A DNA stretch of 64,000 bases from assembly GCF_021261325.1 (NCBI RefSeq), contig NZ_JAJSBI010000009.1, forward strand, positions 186,001 to 250,000. Reading direction: 5' to 3'. This document shows, in pieces, positions 33,719 through 42,297 of the stretch. The DNA is from Streptomyces guryensis (GTDB lineage Bacteria; Actinomycetota; Actinomycetes; Streptomycetales; Streptomycetaceae). The notes below the pieces were generated by a model that saw only the letters and a program-made list of their open reading frames with translations, ran no database searches and was not told the DNA's origin. Position 1 is the stretch's first letter; each line of letters starts with the position of its first letter. The position numbers and the translations under genes were made by a program.

Positions 33719-33753
33719 GCGCGGGGAGCCGACCTCCTGGCGTCTCCCCGCGC
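33719..33753 (-). terminator. Hairpin between precursor gene and downstream P450 (possible attenuator)
   Basis: GCGCGGGGAG and CTCCCCGCGC form a perfect 10-bp stem with a 15-base loop, starting eight bases after the precursor stop. No T-run follows. In many RiPP operons such a structure lets more precursor mRNA than enzyme mRNA accumulate; that role here is inference. Confidence 0.5.
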
Positions 33754-33760
33754 GGGCCGG

Positions 33761-33847
33761 TCAGATGTGGTGGTACAGGTACCAGAAGTATTCGTACTGG
33801 CCTCGGATGTTGAGGACCGACTTCGCCTTGAGGTACAGCGCGCGCAT
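33761..33847 (-). CDS. Candidate P450-modified RiPP precursor peptide (28 residues)
   Basis: The ATG at 33847 is preceded at ideal distance by AAAGGAGGTGA, one of the best ribosome sites in the window. The start MRALYLKAKSVLNIRGQ looks like a short basic leader. It is followed by the strongly aromatic tail YEYFWYLYHHI, with Tyr18, Tyr20, Phe21, Trp22, Tyr23, Tyr25, His26 and His27. Six bases separate the ATG from the stop of the upstream P450, so translation is probably coupled. Tiny precursors with aromatic C-terminal cores beside a P450 gene define the biarylitide, cittilin and atropopeptide (tryptorubin) families. No protease, exporter or other RiPP enzyme was found adjacent. The exact core boundary is unknown. 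Confidence 0.75.
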   Translation of the reverse strand: MRALYLKAKSVLNIRGQYEYFWYLYHHI

Positions 33848-33853
33848 GGTGGT

Positions 33854-35038
33854 TCACCTCCTTTCCGGGCAGCCGTCGGGAAGGCTCAGCGTCGCGGTGA
33901 ACCGCGGCGGAGCCAGCGCCGGACCCACCTGGGGCCCGCCGCCGTCATGGGGGGTGACCGACACGCGCCAGTCACGGGAGAGAAGGCCGACGAGATCCTC
34001 CAGCAGCCGTACGGTGACGGTCGCGCCCGCGCAGGTGTGCGGCCCGAGTCCGAACGGCAGGTAGGCGGCGTCGGGCACCCCCGCGGCCCAGCGCTGCGGG
34101 AGGAACTCGTCGGGCCGTTCCCAGTACCCGGGATGCCGGTGGACCAGATAGCTGCACACCGCGAGCCGGTCCCGGGTCGTCACCCGTGTCCCGCCCAGCT
34201 CCTGCACCCGGCTCGGCGTGCGGGCGAACAGCCACGCCACCGGCCACAGCCGCAGTGCCTCACGCACGGTCCAGCTCGGGTCGGCCGCGGCGCGGTCGGG
34301 GTGGGTACCCAGCAGGTAGACGGACCAGCCCAGCGCGAAGCCGACCGACCCGACCGCGGCGAACAGGAACGACAGGTAGACCTCGACGAGATCGTACGGA
34401 TCCGCCGTCGGGCCGCCTCCGCCGACGACGACGTCGACGAGGTCGCGCGGCTCGGCGCCGCCGTGCTGCCGCAGTGCCTCCTGCCGGACGCACATCTCCC
34501 AGTGCAGCGTCCGCAGCGCACGGCGGCGGAAGAGTAGCCGGGAGGCGGCCGAGTGGCGCCGTCGCGCACCCGCCAGGACCGCGCGGGCGACGATCGCCTC
34601 CACGGTCGTGTGCAGGTCGGCCGGGGCATCATGGTGCAGCAGCACCTCGCGCAGATGCCGCAGCACCAGCAGGTTCCCGGCATCCGGCCACTCGCTGTAC
34701 GGCGCGAGCCGCTCGGCGACCAGCCGGGGCAACTCCGCCCGCCGCGCGTCGAGATGACCGCGTATCAGGTGTCGGGCCGCACGGCCGATGCCGATCTGCG
34801 CGGAACGCGGCCCGAAGACGCCGTGCCGGTTGTGGAAGAAGTCGGACGTCTCGGCGACGGCGCCGTGCCGGTTGCCCAGCACCGCCCGGACCGCCTCGGG
34901 CTCGGCCACGCACACCGCGCCCATGGCCGAGCGCCACACGTCGTGCACACCGTCGAACTCCGCTGCCAGCAGGGCCAGCCGGTCGCCGCGGCGGCATGGG
35001 CCCCCGCTGTTCACGGGACGTGCCGGCGTCGACTCCAT
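33854..35038 (-). CDS. Cytochrome P450, first P450 of the candidate RiPP operon
   Basis: The 394-residue protein starts at ATG 35038 after GGAGGGCCC; an alternative ATG lies at 35050. It has E-x-x-R in VREALRLWPVAW, and the heme loop FGLGPHTCAGA with ligand Cys336. The I-helix region (YLSFLFAAVGSVGFALGWSV) lacks the normal acid-Thr pair altogether, which is rare and also seen in some non-monooxygenating or crosslinking P450s. EFLPQRWAAG precedes the heme loop. The ribosome site of the precursor gene overlaps its 3' end. The open frame extends far upstream of 35038, but that part has no P450 character. Confidence 0.88.
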   Translation of the reverse strand: MESTPARPVNSGGPCRRGDRLALLAAEFDGVHDVWRSAMGAVCVAEPEAVRAVLGNRHGAVAETSDFFHNRHGVFGPRSAQIGIGRAARHLIRGHLDARRAELPRLVAERLAPYSEWPDAGNLLVLRHLREVLLHHDAPADLHTTVEAIVARAVLAGARRRHSAASRLLFRRRALRTLHWEMCVRQEALRQHGGAEPRDLVDVVVGGGGPTADPYDLVEVYLSFLFAAVGSVGFALGWSVYLLGTHPDRAAADPSWTVREALRLWPVAWLFARTPSRVQELGGTRVTTRDRLAVCSYLVHRHPGYWERPDEFLPQRWAAGVPDAAYLPFGLGPHTCAGATVTVRLLEDLVGLLSRDWRVSVTPHDGGGPQVGPALAPPRFTATLSLPDGCPERR

Positions 35039-35470
35039 GGGGCCCTCCATAGGTGGTGGTGCGGATGGCGGTCCGCGGGGACCGGTGTGCGTGGCCTGCG
35101 GCCGACGGGAACAGCCTGCTGAGCGGGCGCCGCGCTGTCGCCTGCTGTGCCGCTGAGCGGAACGGCGCGGCAACTCGTGGGCCTGCGGTGCGCCGGCCGC
35201 CGTCGTCCGAGCGACGGCCGCCCGACCGGCGCTCACCCTGGTGCCACGGACGCGGGTACCGGCGCCGCGCCAGAGGGGCCGGGGGCGGCGGTCCCGGGTG
35301 CGGTGCCGGTCCGGGGCGGGGTGTCGCTGCCCGGGCGTGGGAGTTTGCCCGTTGGGGCGGCGGGCCCGGTGGACCAGCCCCCGCCTGCGTTGCGGTCTCC
35401 GGGGTGGATGCCTGGCAGGCGGCGGTTGCTGCAGCGTGTGCCCAATGGGCAGATGCTCGTTCACCGGGTC
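35039..35470. other. Intergenic region, probable RiPP operon promoter
   Basis: These 432 bases lie between the first RiPP P450 and the IclR gene, both on the minus strand. The frame of the P450 stays open to 35464, but the implied 138 residues are Pro/Arg-rich low complexity without a ribosome site, so I treat it as non-coding. The region is very GC-rich with many partial inverted repeats (for example around 35,200 and 35,300). The promoter for the P450-precursor-P450 unit should be here; no clear -35/-10 was identified. Confidence 0.4.
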
Positions 35471-36262
35471 TCAGCGGTGACGGGCGAGTCCCGCCGTGAT
35501 GGCTGCCGCCGCGCGGCGGGCCGGGTCGGCGAGGCGTTCCAGTCGGTGGTCCGGGTCGGTCAGGACGCTCAGCGCCGCCACCGGGACGCCGTGCGCCGTG
35601 TGGACGGGTACGGCGGTGCAGCACACCCCCTCCAGCACCTCCTCCCGGTCGTACGCGGCGCCGGACTCCCGGATCCGCGCGGCCTCGTTCGGCCAGCCCC
35701 GGGGCAGCGGACCGAGCGGCAGGGCGGGCTGGGCCCAGGCGGTCAGCACCTTGCCGGCCGCCGTGTGCCACGGCCAGGTCTGGCGGTCGTCGGGCAGGGG
35801 CGGCGGGACGTCCGCGGTGGTCGACCAGTTCAGGACCAGCGTCTGCCCCTCGTGCAGCACGGCGAGGCCGACCGTCATGCCGGTGACGGCCGCCAGCCGC
35901 CGCAGGGGACGCTCGGCGGCCGACCGGAGGCCCGGGTAGGGCTGCCAGCCATGGCCCAGTCGGAACATGCCCGGGCCGATGCGGTAGTGGCCCGCACTGC
36001 GTTCGACGGCCCCCAGCTCCACGAGCTGGTCGAGCAGCCGGTAGGCGGTCGTCTTGGGCAGCCCACACGTCGAGGCCAGCACGGTCACGCCGGCCCCCTC
36101 CTCCTGGCGCAGGGCGTGCAGCAGGGCGAAGGCGCCCTCCAGGACACTGCGACCGGCCGTCGCGGACAGCGGACCGTCCGGGCCGGGCAAGGGCGCGCTG
36201 TTCAGCGGTCCGATCCGGGCAGGCGCAGAGGCGGTCGCAATCGCCGTGTTCGATCGATGCAC
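35471..36262 (-). CDS. IclR family transcriptional regulator
   Basis: The 263-residue protein has a GTG start at 36262. A winged HTH covers about 35-100 (RSVLEGAFALLHALRQE, GLPKTTAYRLLDQLVELGAV). The IclR effector domain follows (GLAVLHEGQTLVLNWST, WHTAAGKVLTAWAQP, CCTAVPVHTAHGVPVAALSV). The conserved Cys/Gly pattern before VPV is present. It lies upstream of the RiPP P450s on the same strand and diverges from the SARP/TPR regulator with 175 bases between starts. It may regulate either; no operator was assigned. Confidence 0.87.
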   Translation of the reverse strand: MHRSNTAIATASAPARIGPLNSAPLPGPDGPLSATAGRSVLEGAFALLHALRQEEGAGVTVLASTCGLPKTTAYRLLDQLVELGAVERSAGHYRIGPGMFRLGHGWQPYPGLRSAAERPLRRLAAVTGMTVGLAVLHEGQTLVLNWSTTADVPPPLPDDRQTWPWHTAAGKVLTAWAQPALPLGPLPRGWPNEAARIRESGAAYDREEVLEGVCCTAVPVHTAHGVPVAALSVLTDPDHRLERLADPARRAAAAITAGLARHR

Positions 36263-36437
36263 GTGTCAACCCCCGTGTTCACGTGAGCCCCGTTCAGTGA
36301 CTGTGCGGGTCGCGGTCGCGCGTGCGCCGTGCTGTCGTACCGGCGCGGGCGTCGCTCCCGTCAGGGTGGGGGGCGGGGGTGGGCCGAGATTTTGCCGAAA
36401 GCTTGTCGCCCTGCTCGTCAGTGTGAGGAGACTGTGG

Positions 36438-39377
36438 ATGGAATGTGAACGGGGGGTGGGTGCAGTGCTGCGGCTGTGTCTGTCGGGACCGGTGGAAGTG
36501 CTGGTGCGGGAAGCGCCGGTGGATCTCGGACCGCCCCAACGCCGGGCGGTACTGGCCGCATTGGCCGCGGACGCCGGACGGCTCGTACCGGTCGAGGTGC
36601 TCATCGACCGGATCTGGGGCGCCGATCCGCCGGAGGGCGCGCGCCGCTCCCTGTACGCGCACATCGCCCGCATCCGGCGGCTGGCCGAGCGCCTGGAAGA
36701 CGTGGGCGACGGACGATTACCGGTGCTGCGCCGCTCCGGCGGCTACCAACTGGACCTCGACCCCGACCGGATCGACCTGCACCGCTTCCATCGTCTGGCC
36801 GCACTGGCGCGCGACGACACACAGCCCGACCGCAAGCGTGCCGCGCTGCTGCGCGAGGCACTCGAACTGTGGCGCGGCGAACCCTTCGCCGGTCTGCCCG
36901 GGACCTGGCCCGCCCGGATGCGCGAGACCTGGCGCAGACAGCGCGTGGACGCGGCCCTGCGGCTGGCGGACATCGAGATCCGCGGCGGCGACCCGGCAGC
37001 CGTCGTGGGCCGGCTGACCGATCTGCTGGGTGAGTACCCGTTGACCGAACCCCTCGCGGAGTCCCTGATGCGGGCCCTGCACACGGCCGGCGACAGCGGC
37101 GAGGCGCTGCGCTGCTACGCGCAGACCAGGCAGCGCCTGGTGGCGGAGCTCGGCACGGAACCCGGCCGCCGCCTGCGGGAGCTGCACCAGGAGATCCTCC
37201 GGGAACAGCCTCTCGGACACGAACACGAGGCGGTGACCGCTCTTCCGTCCGCGTCGGCGACCCCGCCGCCACCAACCGCCCCGGGCAACGGTCACCGGGC
37301 GGCGCGGGAGGCGCCGGTCCCGGCGGGCATCAGCGTCCCCTGCACCGCACCCGCTCAACTCCCCATGGGCGTAACGGGTTTCACCGGCCGTACCGACGAA
37401 CTCGCCCGTCTGGACGCGCTGCTGGCGGACGCCGCCCGACGCCCGGTGGCGGTGGTCGTGTCCGCGCTGTCGGGCATGGGCGGAGTGGGCAAGACCGCGC
37501 TGGCGGTGCACTGGGCCCGGCAGGTGCGCCAGGCGTTTCCCGACGGGCAGCTGTATGTGAACCTGCGCGGCTTCGACCCCGGCGGCGCGCCCCTCGCCCC
37601 GGACCGGGCCGTACGCGGATTCCTCGACGCGCTGGGGGTGCCCGCCACCCGGGTGCCGGAGTCACTGGATGCGCAGGTGGGCCTGTACCGCAGCCTGCTG
37701 TCCGGCCTGCGGGTCCTGGTGGTGCTCGACAACGCCCGTGACGCCGATCAGGTGCGGCCGCTGCTGCCCGGCGCGCCGGGCTGTCTGGCCCTGGTGAGCA
37801 GCCGCAGCCCGCTGACCGGACTCGCCGCCGCGGAGGGAGCACATCTGCTCGCCCTCGACCTGCTCACCGCCGAGGAGTGCCGCGAGCTGCTCGCCGCCCG
37901 CCTGGGCGCCGCACGGGTGGCGGCCGAGGCCGCCGCCGTCGACGAGATCGTCGTGCGCTGTGCCGGGCTGCCGCTCGCCCTCGCCGTCGTCGCCGCCCGC
38001 GCCGCCGCCCGCCCCGCCGTGCCGCTGGCCGGCTTCGCCGAGGAACTGCGCACCGCCGAACGGATCCTGGACCCACTGGACACCGGTGATCCGGCCACCG
38101 CGGTACGGACGGTGTTCCACTGGTCGTACCGGACGCTCAGTCCGCAGGCGTCACGCCTGTTCCGGTTCCTGGGCCTGCATCCCGGCCCCGACGCCGATCT
38201 GACGGCCCTCGCCGCACTCGCCGGCGCCAGGGTCGGCCAGGTGCGGGCACCGGTGACGGAACTGACCGCGGCCCACCTGCTGACCGAGCACACCCCTCAC
38301 CGCTACACCTGCCACGACCTGCTGCGGGCCTACGCCCTCGAACTGGTCGCCGAGCACGACGACGAAACCACCGTGCACACCGCGACCCGCCGCGTTCTGG
38401 ACCACTACCTGCACACCGCGTACGCGGCCGATGCCCTGCTCACCCGGCGACGCCACCCGCTGACGCTCGCCCCGGCCGAGCCCGGTGCCCAGCCCCGTCA
38501 ACTCGCCGAGACCGACGAGGCGTTGGCATGGCTGATCGCCGAACAGGCGGTCCTGCTCTCAGCCGTGGAGCACCCACGGGTCGGCTTCGACGGCTACACC
38601 TGGCAGTTCGCCGCGACCTTGACCACGTTCCTGGAACGCCAGGGCAACTGGCAGGCCCTCACAGACGTCCACACCACCGCCCTCGACGCGGCGGTGCACC
38701 ACGAGGACCTGGCCGGTCAGGCGGCCGGCCACCGCGGCCTGGGGCTGGCCCGCTTCCAACTGCGCGACCCGCGGGGGGCCCGCCACCACTTCACCCGCGC
38801 CCTCGACCTCTTCGGGCAGCTGGACGACCACGCCGGCCTGGCCCGCACCTACCAGAACCTGGCCAAGATGGCCTGGGCACACGGAGCGCCCCGTGAGGCA
38901 CTGCAGCACGCCCGCAGCGCGCTGGAGCACTTCCTGCTCGCCCACGACCGCGGCGGCCAGGCGGTCGCCCTCAACGACATCGGCTGGTACCTCGCCGAAC
39001 TCGGCGAGCTGCGCCAGGCGCTCGACCACTGCCGACGGGCCCTCCCGCTGGTCCAGGCGACGGGCGACCTGAGCGGCCAGGCCCACACCTGGGACAGCCT
39101 GGGCTACATCCACCGGCACCTGGGCCGCCACGCCACCGCCGTCGAGTGCTACGACCGGGCCCTCGCCCTCTTCCGCAAGACGGGCGACCGCCGCAGCGAG
39201 GCCATCGGCCTCACCTACCTCGGCGACACCCACGAGGAGGCGGGCGCCCCCGGACCCGCGCTGGACGCCCGGCGGCGCGCCCTGGACCTGTTCGACGAAC
39301 TGGGTCTGCCGGAGGCCGACACCCTGCGCACCAGACTCCGTACGCCGTCTCTGCACCTGCCGAGCGAACGGCGGTGA
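36438..39377 (+). CDS. SARP-type regulator: OmpR-type DBD, BTAD, NB-ARC, TPR (AfsR-like)
   Basis: The 979-residue protein has ATG 36438 after GAGGAG. The order is: winged-helix DNA-binding domain (about 5-95; ADAGRLVPVEVLIDRIWGAD), BTAD (about 100-250), NB-ARC ATPase (about 320-600) with P-loop SGMGGVGKTALAVHWA, and TPR repeats in the last about 350 residues (repeated YQNLAKMAWAHG, LNDIGWYLAELG, WDSLGYIHRHLG). This is the layout of AfsR and other large SARP activators of secondary metabolism. Leu94 is encoded by TTA (36717-36719), the bldA codon, so translation should depend on the developmental leucyl tRNA. Targets may be the RiPP, pigment or both. Confidence 0.9.
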   Translation: MECERGVGAVLRLCLSGPVEVLVREAPVDLGPPQRRAVLAALAADAGRLVPVEVLIDRIWGADPPEGARRSLYAHIARIRRLAERLEDVGDGRLPVLRRSGGYQLDLDPDRIDLHRFHRLAALARDDTQPDRKRAALLREALELWRGEPFAGLPGTWPARMRETWRRQRVDAALRLADIEIRGGDPAAVVGRLTDLLGEYPLTEPLAESLMRALHTAGDSGEALRCYAQTRQRLVAELGTEPGRRLRELHQEILREQPLGHEHEAVTALPSASATPPPPTAPGNGHRAAREAPVPAGISVPCTAPAQLPMGVTGFTGRTDELARLDALLADAARRPVAVVVSALSGMGGVGKTALAVHWARQVRQAFPDGQLYVNLRGFDPGGAPLAPDRAVRGFLDALGVPATRVPESLDAQVGLYRSLLSGLRVLVVLDNARDADQVRPLLPGAPGCLALVSSRSPLTGLAAAEGAHLLALDLLTAEECRELLAARLGAARVAAEAAAVDEIVVRCAGLPLALAVVAARAAARPAVPLAGFAEELRTAERILDPLDTGDPATAVRTVFHWSYRTLSPQASRLFRFLGLHPGPDADLTALAALAGARVGQVRAPVTELTAAHLLTEHTPHRYTCHDLLRAYALELVAEHDDETTVHTATRRVLDHYLHTAYAADALLTRRRHPLTLAPAEPGAQPRQLAETDEALAWLIAEQAVLLSAVEHPRVGFDGYTWQFAATLTTFLERQGNWQALTDVHTTALDAAVHHEDLAGQAAGHRGLGLARFQLRDPRGARHHFTRALDLFGQLDDHAGLARTYQNLAKMAWAHGAPREALQHARSALEHFLLAHDRGGQAVALNDIGWYLAELGELRQALDHCRRALPLVQATGDLSGQAHTWDSLGYIHRHLGRHATAVECYDRALALFRKTGDRRSEAIGLTYLGDTHEEAGAPGPALDARRRALDLFDELGLPEADTLRTRLRTPSLHLPSERR

Positions 39378-39462
39378 GCCTGAGTGAAAACCCGTTGGCG
39401 GACCATGGCGACCCCCTGCTAGCTTTCCGGAGGCCGTGCCGGAGAACGAGGAGGTGGTACCC

Positions 39463-39516
39463 GTGAACACAGTATCGACATGGGTGCTCCCCTCCGGGGT
39501 CGCGGTCGGACGATAG
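39463..39516 (+). CDS. Possible 17-residue small ORF downstream of the TPR regulator
   Basis: The GTG at 39463 is preceded by GAGGAGGTGG at seven bases, a strong ribosome site. The frame encodes a 17-residue peptide (VNTVSTWVLPSGVAVGR) and stops with TAG. It lies 85 bases after the SARP/NB-ARC/TPR gene and 50 bases before the hydrolase gene. No signal peptide. It could be a leader peptide controlling the hydrolase, a peptide ligand or RiPP substrate, or chance. Only the ribosome site supports it. Confidence 0.4.
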   Translation: MNTVSTWVLPSGVAVGR

Positions 39517-39566
39517 ACAGGTCGTCCGGGAGCGCCGTTCCAAGCGCACTCCCGAAAGGCACGACC

Positions 39567-40301
39567 ATGCGATTCACTTCCGAACATCGCCTCGACGACG
39601 GCGTCCTCGAACGCGAATTCACCCTCGGCGAGATCCCCGGCATCCTGTGGACGCCCGCATCCGCGCCCGCTCCGGCGTCACTGATCCTGCTCGGCCACCC
39701 CTCGCTCGGACTGCGCAGGATGTACCCGCGGCTGGTGGCCCGGGCCCGGCATGCCGCGGCGGACGGCTTCGCCGCGGCCACCATCGAGCTTCCCGGGAGC
39801 GGTGACCGGCCCCGTTGGGCCGCCGCCGAGCAGGCCCGCGCCGAACTGCGCCGGGTCAGGGAGGCCGGTCGACCGGTCGGCGACGAGCTCATCGACGCTC
39901 TCATCCTCCCGCTCGTCGAGAGGGCGGTCCCGGAATGGCGGGCGGCCCTGGACGCCCTGCTGCCGTTGCCTGAGATCGGCGGCCCCGTCGGGTACTCGGG
40001 GGGAGTGATCTCCATCGGGATCCGGCTGGCGGTGGTCGAGCCGCGGATCGTGGCGGCCGGCTTCTTCGCCGGAAGTCTCGTGCCGCGCGCCATGTTCGAG
40101 GAGGCCCGCCAGGTCACCATCCCGCTGCACGTCCTGCTGCAGTGGGACGACGAAGGCAACGACCGGCAGGCGGCCCTGGACCTGTTCGACGCCTTCGGAT
40201 CCAAGGAGAAGTCGCTGCACGCCAACATGGGCGGGCACACCGGCGTCCCGCAGTTCGCGGGGGAGGGCGCGGCCGGGTTCTTCGCCCGGCACCTGAAGTA
40301 G
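39567..40301 (+). CDS. Alpha/beta hydrolase (dienelactone hydrolase type)
   Basis: The 244-residue protein starts at ATG 39567 behind GAAAGG. The alpha/beta fold is shown by SLILLGHPSLGLRRMYPRLV, then FAAATIELPGSGDRP, IGGPVGYSGGVISIGIRL (nucleophile elbow G-Y-S-G-G, Ser) and the late acid and His in LLQWDDEGND and NMGGHTGVP. No signal peptide. A helical insert (about 90-130) may form a lid. Substrate unknown; esters or lactones are likely. It follows the small ORF and precedes the FAD hydroxylase by 280 bases. Confidence 0.82.
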   Translation: MRFTSEHRLDDGVLEREFTLGEIPGILWTPASAPAPASLILLGHPSLGLRRMYPRLVARARHAAADGFAAATIELPGSGDRPRWAAAEQARAELRRVREAGRPVGDELIDALILPLVERAVPEWRAALDALLPLPEIGGPVGYSGGVISIGIRLAVVEPRIVAAGFFAGSLVPRAMFEEARQVTIPLHVLLQWDDEGNDRQAALDLFDAFGSKEKSLHANMGGHTGVPQFAGEGAAGFFARHLK

Positions 40302-40581
40302 GGCCGGGCCGCCCGACCGGCAGCTGCGCGTCTGTGTCGGACAGCGGATGAAGGGCCGACCGTGATCCACCCGTTCGGGTCACCGGCAGGCGGTCCGAAC
40401 CGGCGTGTCACCCTTGCCCGATCGCCGCTCGTCGTACTCACTCCCCGCCTTCCGCGTCCTTTGGCCTGCCCACCGGGTGACAGGCGGGTGAAGCCTGAGG
40501 CGCCGTGCGCTTCTCGGGGCATGCATGAGGATCCCGGCCGGTCGCGGCCGGACGGCGGGGCACCACGCGCGGGAGGCGAGA

Positions 40582-42240
40582 GTGACGCACGAACGAGCCG
40601 ATCAGACCGGCCACCACACCCACAGGGTGCCGGTGCTCATCGTCGGGGGCTCTCTGGTCGGCCTGTCGACCTCGTTGTTCCTCGGGCGGCTGGGGGTGCG
40701 CCACCTGCTGGTGGAGCGTCACACCGGCACCTCCATCCACCCGCGCGGCCGCGGCAACAACATCCGCACGATGGAACTGTTCCGGGTGGCCGGCGTCGAA
40801 CCGGCGATCCACGAGGCCGCCGCCACCCTGGCCGACAACCACGGCATCCTGCAGACCCCCACCCTGGTCGGCGACGCGGGCGAGTGGCTGTTCCGGGAGA
40901 TCGACCCCGGTGGCGGACTGGCCCGCTTCAGCCCCGGCGCCTGGTGTCTGTGCAGCCAGAACGACCTGGAGCCGGTCCTGCTCGAACAGGCCGCGGCCCT
41001 CGGCGGCGACCTGCGCTTCGCCACCGAACTGATGTCGTTCGAGAGCGGTCCCACCGGAGTCACCGCGGTGGTCAAGAGCCGGGAGACGGGTGAGCACACC
41101 ACCATCCACGCGGACTACCTCGTCGCAGCCGACGGCCCCCGCAGCCCCGTCCGCGAGCAGCTCGGCATCGGCCACAGCGGACCCGGCGACCTGTTCCACA
41201 ACGTCAGCCTCACCTTCCGCTCCCGCCGCCTGGCGGACGTCGTCGGCGAGCGCCGCTTCATCGTCTGCTACCTCACCAGCCCGGCCGCCGACGGCGCGCT
41301 GCTCCCGGTGGACAACCGCGAGAACTGGGTCTTCCACGCCCCCTGGCACCCCGAACACGGCGAAACGCTGGAGGAGTTCACCGACGAGCGGTGCGCCGAG
41401 CACATCCGCCGCGCGGTCGGCGTGCCGGATCTCGACGTGCAGATCACCGGCCGGGCCCCCTGGCACGCCGCCCAGCGCGTCGCCCGCAGCTACCGCTCCG
41501 AACGGGTCTTCCTGGCCGGGGACTCGGCCCACGAGATGTCCCCGACCGGGGCCTTCGGCTCCAACACCGGAATCCAGGACGCGCACAACCTCGCCTGGAA
41601 GCTGGCCGCGGTGCTCGGCGGCTGGGCAGGGGAGGACCTGCTGGACTCCTACGACGCCGAGCGCCGCCCGGTCGCGGAGGCGACCAGCGCACGGGCCGCC
41701 GACCGGTCGGCCGAGCACAGCCACCCCGGATTCACCCCGCCGCCCGACACCGGCGGCGGCCCCCCGCGCGGCATCCTCAACGTCGCCCTGGGCTACCGCT
41801 ACCGGCAGGGCGCGGTCGTCGGCACCGACCCCTCGGCCGCGGTCGTTCCGGAGAAGCTCGAACTGACCGGCGAGCCCGGCAGCAGGGCCCCCCATATGTG
41901 GGTGCGGCACGGCGCCGAACGGATCTCCACCCTCGACCTCTACGAACGGTCCCTGGTCCTGCTCAGCGACGCCGGCGACGACAGCGGATGGCACCGGGCC
42001 GCCGGCCGCCTCGCCGTGGAGATGTCGGTGCCGATCCGCTCGTACCGGGTGGGCGGCGGCCCCGGCGCGGAACTGGTACCGGAAGGGGATGCGCCGTGGA
42101 CGGAGCGGCACGGCACGACACCCGGGGGCGCCGTGCTCGTCCGGCCCGACGGGTTCGTCGCATGGCGCTCACCCGGCCCGGACCCGGACGCCGAATCGGT
42201 ACTGCGGCAGGTCCTGCACACCGTGCTGGCACTGGCCTGA
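40582..42240 (+). CDS. whiE ORFVIII: FAD-dependent aromatic polyketide hydroxylase (whiE ORFVIII-like)
   Basis: The 552-residue protein starts at GTG 40582 after GGGAGG; ATG 40525 is possible. Group A flavoprotein monooxygenase marks: VLIVGGSLVGLSTSLFLGRL (ADP-binding loop), VAADGPRSPVREQLG (DG motif), VFLAGDSAHEMSPTGAFGSN (GD motif) and a thioredoxin-like C-terminal domain. Relatives hydroxylate aromatic polyketides such as anthracyclinones and spore pigment. In S. coelicolor the corresponding gene is divergent from the whiE operon. Here it reads in the same direction and is separated by a sortase and its partner. Terminator-like hairpin follows at 42259. Confidence 0.85.
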   Translation: MTHERADQTGHHTHRVPVLIVGGSLVGLSTSLFLGRLGVRHLLVERHTGTSIHPRGRGNNIRTMELFRVAGVEPAIHEAAATLADNHGILQTPTLVGDAGEWLFREIDPGGGLARFSPGAWCLCSQNDLEPVLLEQAAALGGDLRFATELMSFESGPTGVTAVVKSRETGEHTTIHADYLVAADGPRSPVREQLGIGHSGPGDLFHNVSLTFRSRRLADVVGERRFIVCYLTSPAADGALLPVDNRENWVFHAPWHPEHGETLEEFTDERCAEHIRRAVGVPDLDVQITGRAPWHAAQRVARSYRSERVFLAGDSAHEMSPTGAFGSNTGIQDAHNLAWKLAAVLGGWAGEDLLDSYDAERRPVAEATSARAADRSAEHSHPGFTPPPDTGGGPPRGILNVALGYRYRQGAVVGTDPSAAVVPEKLELTGEPGSRAPHMWVRHGAERISTLDLYERSLVLLSDAGDDSGWHRAAGRLAVEMSVPIRSYRVGGGPGAELVPEGDAPWTERHGTTPGGAVLVRPDGFVAWRSPGPDPDAESVLRQVLHTVLALA

Positions 42241-42258
42241 TCGCCCTCAGAGGTACCC

Positions 42259-42297
42259 GGGGCGAACCCCTGGGCCTTTCACCCAGGTGATCGCCCC
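42259..42297 (+). terminator. Nested hairpin after the hydroxylase gene
   Basis: Outer stem GGGGCGA/TCGCCCC and inner stem CCTGGG/CCCAGG around a short loop, starting 19 bases after the hydroxylase stop. It separates that gene from the secreted-protein/sortase pair. Confidence 0.6.

Noticed and set aside
35050..35464. N-terminal extension of the first RiPP P450
   Set aside because: The frame is open, but the sequence is Pro/Arg-rich, lacks a ribosome site and precedes a well-placed start at 35038.
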